64,000 nt of DNA from Planctomycetota bacterium (GTDB lineage: Bacteria; Planctomycetota; SZUA-567; H5-PLA8): assembly GCA_027493525.1 (NCBI GenBank), contig JAOSKN010000001.1, forward strand, positions 806,001 to 870,000, given 5' to 3'. Within the stretch, counting starts at the first letter, position 1. Every line of letters begins with the position of its first letter. Shown here piece after piece: positions 1 through 9,508 of this stretch. A program made the translations under genes and the position numbers. The notes beneath the pieces are model-generated. The model ran no database searches. It worked only from the letters and a program-made list of their open reading frames with translations, and was not told the origin of the DNA.

Positions 1-232
1 TCGCGCCCATCCCGGTGGTGGGCAGCGCGAGGGTCAGCTCGTTGCGCGTGCCGAAGAGCGTGCGCAGGCGCCGCTGGGTCTCGTCCATGGCCTGGAAGTA
101 GAGCGGGTCCATGTGCCCGACGACGGGGCGGCTCAGCGCGAGGTACACGCGCGGGTGGATGTTGCTGGGGCCGGGGCCCATCAGGATCCGCGCGGGCGCG
201 CGATCGGCGTTCTGGTGCGGGGTCTCAGCCAT
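1..232 (-). CDS. Alanine-glyoxylate / serine-pyruvate aminotransferase, N-terminal part
   Basis: The gene is cut by the window edge; 77 codons from the start are visible. After a short polar leader the protein reads RILMGPGPSNIHPRV, then RPVVGHMDP and a segment ending LPTTGMGA. This is the signature start of class V PLP-dependent aminotransferases of the alanine-glyoxylate/serine-pyruvate group, where the GPGP loop and GHMDP segment build the active-site entrance. The ATG is at 232, with a purine-rich GGAGCCTGCTC just upstream. The lysine that binds PLP lies outside the window, so substrate preference cannot be judged. Confidence 0.85.
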   Translation of the reverse strand, partial: MAETPHQNADRAPARILMGPGPSNIHPRVYLALSRPVVGHMDPLYFQAMDETQRRLRTLFGTRNELTLALPTTGMGA

Positions 233-338
233 GAGCAGGCTCCTGTCGTGAAGTTCGTCCCTGCACGATAGGAAGCGCTGGCGGGCGGGGCAAACGCAAA
301 TGCGCCCTCGCTTCCCGCCGCCGGGCTCAACCGTTACC

Positions 339-641
339 ATGCCGCGCATGGCCGAGCCGAACTCACCCGCGCGCCTCCGCCTCCACGCCCTGCTGTCGGG
401 GCGCGTGCAAGGCGTGGGGATGCGCATGACCGTGGCCTCGCTGGCGCCGCGCTACCATCTGGTGGGCTGGGTGCGGAACCTTCCGGACGGCCGAGTGGAA
501 CTCCTGGCCGAAGGCCCGGAGGCGCAGCTCGATGCGTTTCTGGCCCGGCTTCACGAAGTGATGCCGGGATACATCAGGCAGTTGCAAGAGACGCGCGGGA
601 ACGCCCAGGGCGGGCTGGGCCGTTTCGAGATCCGGTATTGA
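339..641 (+). CDS. acyP: Acylphosphatase
   Basis: A protein of about 100 residues with the acylphosphatase signature GRVQGVGMR (usual form GRVQGVGFR), whose arginine binds the acyl phosphate. It is followed by GWVRNLPDGRVELLAEG, which contains the catalytic asparagine. It hydrolyses carboxyl-phosphate bonds such as acetyl phosphate in the cytoplasm. Length and motif order match the family. ATG codons at 339 and 348 are both possible; 339 is chosen because it follows an AACCGTTACC stretch, but no strong ribosome site decides it. Phe to Met inside the signature is a mild deviation. Confidence 0.9.
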   Translation: MPRMAEPNSPARLRLHALLSGRVQGVGMRMTVASLAPRYHLVGWVRNLPDGRVELLAEGPEAQLDAFLARLHEVMPGYIRQLQETRGNAQGGLGRFEIRY

Positions 642-973
642 GGGCGCTTGCAGCCACAAGGTGCGCAACCGGACCCATGGTCAATCCCTGCCGTAGTGTT
701 CAATACCCAATCTCAGCGGTGTCCGATTTTGAACATGTTTCTAGCAAAGAATTTGTGGAATATAGAGGTAAAGACTTGATGAAAAGTGCCGCCTTCATAG
801 AATCGCCCTCGCTCTCAAACACTTAGCAACTAGCCGTAGGCAAGACCTGTGAATGGCACGGTAGGTGCTCCAGTGCATTCACTGGGATACCTCGTGAACC
901 AGAACGCAGGACAAGAGGGCCTGAAGCGCTTTCGCGCCATGGCCGGTGCATCCACTTGGAGGGGATCGACGAG
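642..973 (+). other. Intergenic region before the porin gene
   Basis: About 330 bases without a convincing gene. The only ORF inside is short and has no protein character. The stretch is clearly richer in A and T than its surroundings between about 700 and 820, which suits a promoter. A candidate is listed separately at 776-803. Confidence 0.5.
776..803 (+). promoter_or_regulatory. Candidate sigma-70-type promoter for the porin gene
   Basis: TTGATG (776-781) and TAGAAT (798-803) are separated by 16 bases, in an AT-rich patch about 170 bases before the porin start. The spacing and the partial match to TTGACA/TATAAT are the only evidence. Confidence 0.3.
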
Positions 974-2467
974 ATGAGCGGGATCGCAAGGCAACGGGGA
1001 GCCGGTCTTCTGGCGGTGGCGCTGGCCACGCTGGGGTTCTCGCTCCGCGCCTCGGAAGGCGGCAACAGTTCGGCCGACGTGAAGGAACTTCTGGACCGCA
1101 TGCGGGCGATGGAGCAGCAGATGGCCCGGCAGGCGGCTGAGATCGGCGCCTTGAAGGGCCAGTTGCGCACGGCCCAGCAGGTGGCCGAGATCCGCCCGAC
1201 GCTGAACCAGCGCGTCGACGCGGCGCTCGACAAGGGCACCTCCGACCGCTTCTTCCACGATCCGGAACTGCACCCGCGGAAGATCCAGATCGGCGGGCAC
1301 GTTGACGTGACCTACCAGTTCAACATGAACCGCCCCGAGAAGATCGATCCGGACGCGGTGGCAAGCGACCCGCTCGCTGGCACTCTGGATACTCCTTCCG
1401 CGATCATGCCCCGCAACGTCTTCCGCATCTTCGACCGCGACGAGTCGAACGACTTCACGGCCAACCAGGTCGAGCTGTTCTTCGACGGCCGGGCGCAGGA
1501 TCCGGGTCAGGCGGGCTTCTACATCAGTCTGGACTTCGGCGAAGATCCGGTGACGGCGGCCGGGATCACGGGCGAACAGATCTACACCTTCAACAACATC
1601 AAGGAAGGTTATATCGATTACATCGCCCCGGTGGGCAATGGGATCAACTTCCGATTCGGCCGCTTCGTAACCGACCACGGGTTCGAGGTGATCGAGAGCC
1701 ACAACAACTGGAACGCGACGCGCAGCTTCAACTTCGGCCTCGCAATCCCCTTCACCCATACCGGCGTGAAGGTCCATTACGACGTCTTCGAGAATTGGCA
1801 GCTTTGCGCGATGGTGACCAACGGCTGGGACAACACGCTCGATAACAACGACGACAAATACTTCCACCTGCGCAGCACCTGGAAGCCCGTGGATTGGATC
1901 ACCTGGGTCCTCAACGGCAGCATGGGCAACGAAGGCGGACAGACCGGGCGCGACGAGAGCGCGATGCGCTACCTGGTGAACACCAACGTCTATCTGCATC
2001 CCTGGGAGAAGTGGGAGTTCGGGCTTGAAGGCAACTACGGCGTCGAGAAAGACGAGGACCAGAAGCGCTTCCGCACCGGCTCCGGTTCCTACAACGACGC
2101 GATCTGGTGGGGCGCCGCCGGCTACGCCAAGTGGTCGTTCCTGGACAAGTGGTACGCCGCCGTCCGCGGCGAGTACTTCAAGGATCGTGGGGGCACCCGC
2201 ACCGGCCTCACCAACGATTCCGGGTTCGGGAACCGCGTCGAGCTGTACAGCCTGACGGCCACCGTCAACTGGAACCTGGCGGACAACATGAACATCCGCT
2301 TCGAATACCGGCACGACGGCGCGAGCCACAACGCCTTCATCGACATGGACCGGCACCCCGGCTTCGACAATCCGGGCACGGAAGCCGGTCTCAATCCTGG
2401 CAACCCGTCCCGCGACGGCCGGGCGACCCAGGACACGGTCATGGTGCAGTTCCTCTATAACTTCTAA
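974..2467 (+). CDS. Outer-membrane porin, OprO/OprP-like
   Basis: About 497 residues. A signal peptide (MSGIARQRGAGLLAVALATL) is followed by a short coiled coil (KELLDRMRAMEQQMARQAAE) and then a long region of alternating polar and aromatic residues typical of an outer-membrane beta-barrel. It ends in FLYNF, the terminal aromatic needed for barrel assembly. The coiled coil plus barrel is the layout of phosphate-selective-porin-like and DcaP-like trimeric porins. The start at 974 is preferred over 956 because GGAGGGG lies about 10 bases upstream and it begins the signal peptide directly. Substrate unknown. A strong terminator follows, so it is probably transcribed alone. Confidence 0.8.
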   Translation: MSGIARQRGAGLLAVALATLGFSLRASEGGNSSADVKELLDRMRAMEQQMARQAAEIGALKGQLRTAQQVAEIRPTLNQRVDAALDKGTSDRFFHDPELHPRKIQIGGHVDVTYQFNMNRPEKIDPDAVASDPLAGTLDTPSAIMPRNVFRIFDRDESNDFTANQVELFFDGRAQDPGQAGFYISLDFGEDPVTAAGITGEQIYTFNNIKEGYIDYIAPVGNGINFRFGRFVTDHGFEVIESHNNWNATRSFNFGLAIPFTHTGVKVHYDVFENWQLCAMVTNGWDNTLDNNDDKYFHLRSTWKPVDWITWVLNGSMGNEGGQTGRDESAMRYLVNTNVYLHPWEKWEFGLEGNYGVEKDEDQKRFRTGSGSYNDAIWWGAAGYAKWSFLDKWYAAVRGEYFKDRGGTRTGLTNDSGFGNRVELYSLTATVNWNLADNMNIRFEYRHDGASHNAFIDMDRHPGFDNPGTEAGLNPGNPSRDGRATQDTVMVQFLYNF

Positions 2468-2493
2468 CGTTTGCAACGCCCTGACCGGCGAAC

Positions 2494-2525
2494 GGGCGGC
2501 CCCGCATGGGCCGCCCGTTTTTTTT
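2494..2525 (+). terminator. Rho-independent terminator of the porin gene
   Basis: GGGCGGCCC, a five-base loop and GGGCCGCCC form a perfect GC stem followed by a run of T. It begins 27 bases after the porin stop codon. Confidence 0.9.
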
Positions 2526-2622
2526 GCCTCACCGCTCTCGACTCGGGATGAACCAGCCGTTTGGACTGCCGGCCAGAAACCGGTGTTGCAGGCGGACGAA
2601 ACGCCCGTGGTTCAACTTAGCA

Positions 2623-2650
2623 TCAAGCCTCGCGCCTCGCGTCTGCCGCA
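2623..2650. repeat. 7-bp-period repeat array
   Basis: Four units of seven bases, TCAAGCC-TCGCGCC-TCGCGTC-TGCCGCA, in the gap between the porin terminator and the stop of the glycosidase-like gene. The same unit family recurs at 32709-32733 inside the prophage. See the finding on heptamer arrays. Confidence 0.6.
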
Positions 2651-2658
2651 TGCACTCC

Positions 2659-5512
2659 TCAGCGGCTGGGCGCGGGCGGCGGCTTCACGGCGGGAGCGGA
2701 GGTTTCTACCTTTTCGAACAACTCAGGGAAGCTGACGCGGACGTCGTCTCCGGCCGAGGCGGGCTTGACCTTGAGCGCCAAGTCGCCACGGAAGATGGGC
2801 AGGTCGATCTCGAGCGGCTGGCCGGGGCCGACCTCGACCTGCTTCATGTCCAGCACGTTTCCGGACCAGGTGTCCCAGAACTCCAGGCGGTACTTGCCGG
2901 GGGCGAGACCCATGAGCTTCGCGCCGACATTCTCGTAGCGCGCGAGGTTCTCGCGGGGGCAGCTCGTTCATCGCGGCCTCGTCGTAGATCCAGACGTAGG
3001 CGCCTTCCTTCCAGCGGCATTGGAGGCCGGCAAGCCCGCCGCTGCGGCGGGTGAACGTGACGCGCTCGGTCTGGGTCTCCAGCCCGCGCCGGTCCTCGCC
3101 CTGAACGTACTTGGAGAAGGCCTTGTAGTGATCGTAGAGGCCCTTCTTGTCGATGAAGTCGTACCACCAGAAGAGCGGGCTGCCGGCGGCGTTGGTCATC
3201 CAGCTCGACCAGAGCCCGCAGTGCAGGTCGGCCTCCAGGCGCGGCATGCTGGTGGCGTTCCACTCCCCGCCGAACTCGGTGACCCAGAAGGGCTTGCCGT
3301 GCGGGGTCAGGTTCTCGGAGGTCTGGAGGGCCAGGTTGGCGAAGCCCGGCGTGGGGCGGTAGCCGACGCAGACGATGTAGTCGAAGAGGGGCGTGCCGGC
3401 GAGCTGTTTGTCGACGCCGTTGAAGTTGCGCGCGTAATGCGTGGTGACGGGGCGGCCGTAGGGGTCGTACTCCTTGAGGGCCTGCATCATCTCGGTGATC
3501 CAGGCCTGGGTCGTGGGATGCCGGTGCAGGTTGCCGTCCACGGCACGGCCGATGGGCCCGCGCGAGGTGGACGAACCGTCGCCGACGAGGTCCATTTCGC
3601 TCATCAGCTCCCAGCCCATCACGGTGGAGTCGCTGCCCCAGCGCGCGGCGATGTAGCGCATGCGGCGCTTGTGCATCTGCCGGCAGGCGGCGTTGGTGAA
3701 GTACTCGCTGGGCCGGTCCACCAGTCCGCCGGGCTCGGTGGTCCGGTTGAAGGGGTTGGTGGGCCACTCCCAGTCGCACCACTCGCTGAGCTTGCCATGG
3801 TTGTCGAGGACCAGGTGCACGCGGATGCCGTGCTGGCGGGCAAGTTCCAGGACGCGGTCGAGCTTCCAGGCGTGCTCCAGGCTGTAGCGCCCCGGCCCGT
3901 GGTAGCCGCGCCAGCGGCGCGTCCACTCGATGCCCAGCCACCAGGAGGACATCCAGACCTCGCCGACGTTCTCGCCGGCCGCCTGCATCTTGGGGAAGAA
4001 ATCCTTGTAGAGGTTGAGCCCGCGGGAGAGCGGCGGCGGCTCGTGGAAGACGGCCTCCCAGCAGCGCAGGTCCACCGGGGAATGGACGTTGTGGCCGAGG
4101 GGATAGAAGAACGTGCCGTCGTCGAACTCGAACCAGCGCGGATCCTTCTTCGAGGGGCGCACGAAGCCGCGCTCGCCGGACGGCGTGGCGACGAACTGCA
4201 GGACCGGTCCGTCGGCCTGCTGCGCGTTGGGCTGTCCCGGAAAGAGCGTGGCGCGGATGGCGACGTGATGAATGCCCAGTTCGGTCGGCGCGAAGCGAAC
4301 GCGCCACTCGGGCCGCCCAAGGGGCTCCAGGCGTTCCTCGGCGTAGCTGGGTTCGGCCGCGAAATCCTGATACCAGAAGCCGAGTACGCGGTTTTTTTTT
4401 GCCGCTCGGCGCGGTCACTTCGGCCTGAATGTCCGCCATCTCGGGATCGAAGGGGTTGTAGACGCGGCGGTTGAGCTCAAAGCGGGCGGTGAAGGTCTGG
4501 TACAGGCCGACGGAAGGGAGGCTCGTCTCGCCGGCGGCGTCCGCTGGCGGGGGGAGCGGATCGGCGCGGACATTCAGGAAGACCAGGGGCTCGGTGTCGT
4601 CCGGAACGCGCTCCATGAGCGCGTTCAGCTCCTCGAGGCGCGCGCGTTCGGCCTCGGTCGGGTTGTTCAGCTCCAGGCGCTGCAGGCTGTTGGCGAAACG
4701 GTCGGGGCGCATCCAGCCGCGGAAGTTGTCCAGGTATACGCGCCCTTCGAAGGGCTTGTCGCCGTAGAAGGTGAGCCCAATGGTCCGCACCTGGCTGGCT
4801 TGGTTCTCCTCCCAGGCGCCCAGGTGCCCCAGGGGCTCGACGTCGGGGAGCCGCCGCGCAGGTCGGCGGTCACGGTCGTCCAGCGCCCGGGCATCAGCGC
4901 GGTGCGGCTGCGCGCCTGGAACCAGCGCCCGTCCTTGTCCTTCATGAAAAAGAGGCAGCCGGCGTACCCCTGAACCTCGGCGGGGACGTACACGTCGTAG
5001 GCGATGTAACGGATGCCGGTCATGCCCGGCGGGCGGCGGAGGATCGTGCAAGGGTCGGGGAAACGGACCGGCACGGCCAGGCTCCTGCCGCTCGAGCCGC
5101 CCTGGGGGGCGTCGGCGATCTCGAGGCTGGTGGCGCCGGTGTTGGTGTCGGTCTCGCGCGGGACGGGCATCAGCGGCGGCTCTTCGTCGCCGGGCTTGGG
5201 TTCGGGATCGTTTCCACCGGGGTGGCTGGGCACGCTCGGAGGCAGGGACTCGGCCAAGGCAATGCCGGCTTCTTCTTCGCGGACCCAGCCTTCGCCGTCT
5301 TCGTCCCACGCGAAGAGGGGCTGGCGAAGCGCGGGGAGCCAGCCGTTTTCGGGGGTCAGGGCGTCCAGGGCGGTTCGGGCCAGACGCTCGGCATGGGGTT
5401 CGGGCGGCTCCCGCAGGGCCGTCTCGCGGACGTCACGAAAGACCAGCCAAGCGGCCCCGGCCACCAGGCCCACCGCAAGAACGCCCAACAACCCGTATCC
5501 GAACTTGCCCAT
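2659..5512 (-). CDS. Membrane-anchored glycosidase-like protein (DUF5060/GH5-like), three frameshifts
   Basis: Reconstructed as one gene of about 950 codons. It starts with a membrane anchor (GLLGVLAVGLVAGAAWLVF), then a carbohydrate-binding-like segment, a DUF5060-like beta-sandwich (around RPEWRVRFAPTELGIHHV), a TIM-barrel glycosidase domain and a C-terminal beta domain. Barrel motifs include FFYPLGHNVHSP, MGWELMSEMD (probable acid/base Glu) and FWVTEFGGEW (probable nucleophile Glu), as in clan A hydrolases. Three reading-frame breaks sit at homopolymers: G4 at 4845-4848 (one base short), T9 at 4392-4400 (one base too many) and G5 at 2955-2959 (one base too many). Protein character continues smoothly across each in another frame, so sequence error is the simplest reading. 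Substrate not predictable. Confidence 0.75.
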
Positions 5513-5898
5513 GGAGTCTCGGAGCAGCTCCCTATTTCAGGGCCCACGCTTGGTGCACCACACCTTGTGCTCTATACAGGAAGACGCTTCAAGATCAAGC
5601 CTGCGGCAGGTTTCCACGAGATTGGAGGCCAGGATCACGCCTCGAACCCCGCGATAAGAACTCTCCTTTAACCCTACCAGCCGGCCGAATGTCACGCTTT
5701 GTGCACGCACTGAAGAAGCTCCGGGAAGGATGGCTCATGCGGCCGGCGTTGAACCCGTCCCACAGAGGTAAAGGCGGCAAGGGGTTGTGCGAGAATAAGG
5801 GATTGGGATTAATGCCGGGAATTCCGCGAGTCGGGCGTCACACCGGAAGCGGCGATGTCGTCTTGTAGCCATCGGGGATTCCGCGCGGGGGTACGACC
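5513..5898. other. Intergenic region between divergent genes
   Basis: About 385 bases between the divergently transcribed glycosidase-like gene and the STN-domain gene. It must carry both promoters. I see no clear -35/-10 pair, no RNA gene and no repeat array here. Confidence 0.4.
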
Positions 5899-6849
5899 AT
5901 GCGAACGATCTGCTGCGCCCTGCTGCTGGCCGCCGTCCTGGGGCCGTCCGCCCGAGGCGCCGACGACACCCCGGTTTGCACCGTGGTGCGGCTCGACGAC
6001 GGGCGCGAGTTCCGCGGCGTGGTGCTGGACGAGACCGCTCGCGAGATCGTCCTGCGCACCTGGACGGGCGACAAGCGCATCCAGCGGAATGTCATCGTGG
6101 ACCTGCGGCGCAACCTGAGCGCCGAGGAGCGCGCGGCGATCTTGCGCGCCGCCGACCCGTGGAAGGGCTACGCGGAGTGGCAGGAGCGCGACAAGGCCTT
6201 CGCCGGGGGCGCCAAGGTCGATACGCCCAAAGTCATCGACGTGCCGGACCCTCGGCGCGCGCCGGCCGTACCGTCGCCGGCCGTCGCCGAAAACGTCCAC
6301 GTCAGCGGGCGCGCGGCGGCGCTCGGGATCGGGCGCGAGGCGAGCTGGGGCGAACGGATGGTCGCGGGACTCAACAAGCGCGTCACGCTGGAGCTGGTGG
6401 ACGACAAGCTCGAGGACGCCGTCAACCTGATCGCGCAGCTCACCGGCTTGAACCTGGTCATCAGCCCGAAGGTGCGCGAGGCCGCGCCGCGCGTGACGCT
6501 GAACGTCAAGAGCATGGACGCCGGGAACGTGCTGAACTGGCTCGCGCGGCTCACCGAGACCCACGTCGAACTGCACGACCAGGCGCTCTTCATCACCGAC
6601 AAGCCCTCGAAGGACGGCGACGACGCGGAGCGCAACGAGATCCTGACGCTGATGGCCGCCAGCGGGGTGGACATGAACCTGATGCCTCCCGGCGACATGC
6701 CGCTCACCGAGCAGGACAAGACCAAGATCGCGATGGCGATCTTCGAGAAGACCAATCCCGTGCCGACCGACTTCCCGGGGCCCGAGATCGGGCTGATCGG
6801 GGCCGGCGGGGACAACGGGCCGGTCAATCCGTTCGCGGCCCGGCCGTAG
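5899..6849 (+). CDS. Exported protein with STN (secretin/TonB N-terminal)-like domain
   Basis: 316 residues. A signal peptide (MRTICCALLLAAVLGPSARG) is followed by a small beta domain with DDGREFRGVVLDE. After a proline-rich linker, an STN-like domain at about 155-240 reads VTLELVDDKLEDAVNLIAQL, then LNLVISPKV, VTLNVKSMDAGNVLNWL and a closing strand ALFITD. STN domains occur at the N terminus of secretins and TonB receptors, but no secretin or barrel follows here, so this is a stand-alone periplasmic protein. The FHA gene starts 48 bases downstream, suggesting an operon. Function unknown. Confidence 0.65.
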   Translation: MRTICCALLLAAVLGPSARGADDTPVCTVVRLDDGREFRGVVLDETAREIVLRTWTGDKRIQRNVIVDLRRNLSAEERAAILRAADPWKGYAEWQERDKAFAGGAKVDTPKVIDVPDPRRAPAVPSPAVAENVHVSGRAAALGIGREASWGERMVAGLNKRVTLELVDDKLEDAVNLIAQLTGLNLVISPKVREAAPRVTLNVKSMDAGNVLNWLARLTETHVELHDQALFITDKPSKDGDDAERNEILTLMAASGVDMNLMPPGDMPLTEQDKTKIAMAIFEKTNPVPTDFPGPEIGLIGAGGDNGPVNPFAARP

Positions 6850-6897
6850 GCCATTTTCACCGCGGAACTTGAAGAAACGGGGCGGAAGGAGATAAAC

Positions 6898-7332
6898 ATG
6901 AGTCAGGCGCAGGGCGGTACGGCGTTCGCCGCGGAGAGGCCGCTGGTCATGCAGAGAATCCCCACCCTGGTCGGGACGGGCGGGCACTTCGCCGGCGAGA
7001 TCCATCCGCTCGAATACGGCAAGACCATCTCGGTGGGGCGCAGCCGCAGCGCCGACTTCTCGCTCCGCCGCACCCAGAAGTACCGCGAGCAGGACCCCAA
7101 CACGCGCGAGACCGATGCGTCCGCCAAGACGGTCAGCGGGAAGCACTTCGAGATCACGATGTACAACCTCGGCTCCATCGAGATCCGCAACCTCTCCAGC
7201 AACGGCACCTTCGTGGACGGCAAGCGCATCGACAGCGCCATCGTGGACGACGTGGCCAAGACGTCCCACGAGATCCGCTTCGGCCAGAACGAGATCCTCA
7301 AGCTGGAGATGCGGGTGCACGAGGACCTGTAG
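6898..7332 (+). CDS. FHA domain protein
   Basis: 144 residues with one forkhead-associated domain. SVGRSRSADFSL holds the conserved GR and S that contact phosphothreonine. VSGKHFEI and NLSSNGTFVDGKRI supply the S-x-x-H and N-G-T elements. It should bind a phosphothreonine peptide in the cytoplasm. GGAAGGAGATAAAC lies before the ATG at 6898. A nearly 30-residue insert (YREQDPNTRETDASAKT) between the GRS and SGKH motifs is longer than usual. No Ser/Thr kinase is in the window. It follows the STN-type gene closely. Confidence 0.85.
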   Translation: MSQAQGGTAFAAERPLVMQRIPTLVGTGGHFAGEIHPLEYGKTISVGRSRSADFSLRRTQKYREQDPNTRETDASAKTVSGKHFEITMYNLGSIEIRNLSSNGTFVDGKRIDSAIVDDVAKTSHEIRFGQNEILKLEMRVHEDL

Positions 7333-7494
7333 CAGCACTATCCCAAAGTAGGCGGCCGCTCCGCTCCAGCAAGGCAGGCGGTAGCAGGCAGCGTCAAAAA
7401 CTTTCCCCGTTGCTTGAAACAAGCTCGGAACAGAAGCCTTGACTTGCACGTATCTCAACTCATCAGTCCATGCGGTCCTGTATGCGAAGGGAGC

Positions 7495-7914
7495 ATGGAT
7501 ATGACTGACGAGCAGATATACGCCTTCCGGTACGATTACGACGCGGCAAACAACCGCCAGAAGATGCGGCGGGAGGCCGCGGCGGCGGTGGAGACGCAAA
7601 GCGCGTACTACGCCTACGACGCGGCCAACCAGATGACCCGGCGGCTGGTCTTCACGCCGCCTAGCACATTCGTGAGCACGTACTTCAAATACGACGCCAA
7701 CGGCGCGCTGGCGAAGGAGTGGGACACGCCGTCCGGCAACACAACCCATTACGAATACGGACTCGAACGGCTGGTGACGAAGATCGTGCCGCCTGCGGGC
7801 GATCCATGGCATTTCCATTACGACGGCCAGCTCAACCGGTACGCGATCGACCGCGGCGGGACGCTGACGTATTACCTGTGGGACGGCCCGCGCCTGCTTG
7901 AAGAACGCAATGCG
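7495..7914 (+). pseudogene. RHS/YD-repeat protein fragment
   Basis: The reading frame encodes several YD repeats (YDYDAANNRQKM, YYAYDAANQMTRRL, YFKYDANGALAKEW, YEYGLERLVTKI) and ends in YYLWDGPRLLEERNA, close to the conserved end of an RHS core. At 7915 the frame runs into a truncated copy of the repeat element, after which the translation (to 8007) has no RHS character. There is no signal peptide or N-terminal shell region, so both ends are missing. I read it as a relic of a larger RHS gene. The ATG at 7495 is only a frame marker. Confidence 0.7.
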
Positions 7915-8316
7915 GCTTGCGGTTGTTGCGGAAGACCCGCCGCCCGCGCCGGGATTTGCGTTGTTCGTCGTGCTCGCCGTAGCCGTAGAGCCAGCCGTGC
8001 AGGTTGAGGGTGCCGGTCGCTTTGCAAGCCGGACACGCCGTCTGCTTCAGGCCGCGCTGCAGGCGTAGAAGTTCGTCCTCGGGCCGGTAGAACCGCGCCA
8101 GCATCGAATTGCACGCCTCGGGGCATCGAAGCGCGCGAGCTTAACGTCCATACGCAAAACGGCTGGGCACGACGGCGCGGGTAAGGCGGCGAGGTCTGCG
8201 GGGTCTGGGTTACGGATTACCGAATTAGGGCAGGAAGGCGAAAGGCGAACTGCGACGGCAATTGGGTAGAGAAGGGCTGGAAAATACGATCAGAGATTGG
8301 GAAGGGACAGGGGGGA
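7915..8316 (-). repeat. Truncated copy of the 50.6-kb repeat element
   Basis: These 402 bases match 50638-51039 over their whole length in the same orientation, with only scattered substitutions (for example around 7930 and near 8256). The copy holds the first 63 or so codons, on the minus strand from 8104, of the zinc-ribbon protein found whole at 50270-50827, plus about 212 bases upstream of its start. The 3' part of the gene is missing and is replaced by the RHS fragment. Confidence 0.85.
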
Positions 8317-8356
8317 AGTTGAAAAAGTGCTTTGGATGCCAACTAGCGTTGTAGTG

Positions 8357-9367
8357 CTAAGCGAGTCGCAGCGTGAATGTCTCCACCAACTCCTGCACGC
8401 GCTCCGGCGTTTTTCCCATCAACTCGATAGCCGCCTCCTGCTGCCGCTTGCGCTCGTCCGAGGTGAGGTACTCCAGCGGCGAGCGTCCGGCTACGCGCGC
8501 GAGCAGGCAGCCGAGCGCATGGCGCACGACGAAGCGTTCCAACACCGCGCCCCAAGGGACGTCGCCCAGCGCCGCGGCGTAGTCCTTCCAAAACACACCC
8601 GCCGCCGCCGCGAAAGCCGCACGCCGCGCCGGCAGGTGGTGGGCCTTGCTGAGCAGGTGCGTGAGCGCGAAGCCGAGGTCGAAGGCCGGATCCCCCCAGT
8701 GGATGACCTCGTGATCGAGCAGCACCAGCCGCCCGGCGTGGACGAGCACGTTCTTGGGGCTGTAGTCGCCGTGGACGAGCGCGAGCCGCCGCGCGCGCGT
8801 GGCCTCGATCAGCGCGTTGAGAAACCTTGCGGCATCGGGGACCCGTTCGGCGCTGTAGGCGTAGTACGGCTCAAGGCGCAGCGACTCGAAAAATCTCCGA
8901 TCCTCGAACTTCGCGGCCAACTCCGCGCGGGCTTCATGCGAGCGCCGGTGGACCGTGCCCAGGAGTTCCGCGAATTGCCGCACGTGAGCCACTTCGATAT
9001 TCCCGGCCAGGAGCATCGTCTTCCAGTTTTCGTGCGGCTTCGGGACGGCGGCCATCGCCAGGACGTGCACGGGTTCGTCCTCGAAGATCAGGGGCGTAAT
9101 CGTCCCGGTCGGGGCCAACTTGGCCAGCTCGCGCAGCCCCAGCGCCTCGCGGAGGATCCGCGCCGGGTCGCTGAACCAGTCGGCCTGCACGCGGAGCTTT
9201 TCCAGCGCCTGCTTGAGCACCCAGGCCTCGCCGCTTTGCCGTTCGAGCAAGACCGTACGGTTGCTCACGCCGCCGGCGAGAACCGCCATGCGCGGGCGTT
9301 CCTGCGCGCCGATCCGCCCGTGCGCGCGCAGCCAGTCCAGGAGTTCGTCGAAGCGCTCTATGTCCAT
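8357..9367 (-). CDS. Aminoglycoside-phosphotransferase-fold small-molecule kinase
   Basis: 336 residues of the APH/choline kinase fold. N-terminal LAGGVSNRTVLLER is the nucleotide loop, AWVLKQAL carries the ATP-binding lysine, LVHGDYSPKNVLV is the catalytic loop (Asp as base, Asn for magnesium), and VLLDHEVIHWGDPAFDLGF holds the second metal-binding Asp. The family phosphorylates small hydroxylated molecules; methylthioribose or homoserine kinase relatives are possible, and nothing here shows antibiotic resistance. It ends 47 bases before the tRNA-Leu 3' end on the same strand. Host gene. Confidence 0.8.
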   Translation of the reverse strand: MDIERFDELLDWLRAHGRIGAQERPRMAVLAGGVSNRTVLLERQSGEAWVLKQALEKLRVQADWFSDPARILREALGLRELAKLAPTGTITPLIFEDEPVHVLAMAAVPKPHENWKTMLLAGNIEVAHVRQFAELLGTVHRRSHEARAELAAKFEDRRFFESLRLEPYYAYSAERVPDAARFLNALIEATRARRLALVHGDYSPKNVLVHAGRLVLLDHEVIHWGDPAFDLGFALTHLLSKAHHLPARRAAFAAAAGVFWKDYAAALGDVPWGAVLERFVVRHALGCLLARVAGRSPLEYLTSDERKRQQEAAIELMGKTPERVQELVETFTLRLA

Positions 9368-9414
9368 AGGTCCGATCTTCTGCTTCCGCTTGCATGCGCC
9401 AGACTACCGTGCGC

Positions 9415-9503
9415 TGGTGCCTCGGGCGGGAATCGAACCCGCACGGCCCTTGCGGGCCAGGGGATTTTAAGTCCCCAGCGTCTGCCAGTTCCGCCACCGA
9501 GGC
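9415..9503 (-). tRNA. tRNA-Leu (anticodon UAA), prophage integration site
   Basis: Read on the minus strand: acceptor GCCTCGG pairs with CCGAGGC, the D arm carries GG, anticodon stem GGGGA encloses loop CTTAAAA (anticodon TAA), then a long class II variable arm and T arm GCGGGTTCGATTCCCGC, with CCA encoded at 9417-9415. The 42 bases from the anticodon loop to the 5' end are the att core. The 5' half and all upstream sequence are therefore on the phage side: the integrase stop codon lies only 5 bases before the mature 5' end. Confidence 0.95.
9462..9503. other. attL core (left prophage attachment site)
   Basis: A 42-base direct repeat of 43054-43095 with a single mismatch (A at 9487, T at 43079). 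It corresponds to the tRNA-Leu segment from the anticodon loop to the 5' end. The mismatch is at a variable D-loop position, so either allele gives a workable tRNA. Confidence 0.92.
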
Positions 9504-9508
9504 AAGGT

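Noticed and set aside
638..826. 62-codon ORF after acyP
   Set aside because: It starts inside the acyP end, has no ribosome site and covers an AT-rich promoter-like region.
2844..5309. 821-codon minus-strand ORF across the glycosidase-like region
   Set aside because: Only short parts between frameshifts have protein character in that frame; the rest is Arg/Pro-rich out-of-frame sequence.
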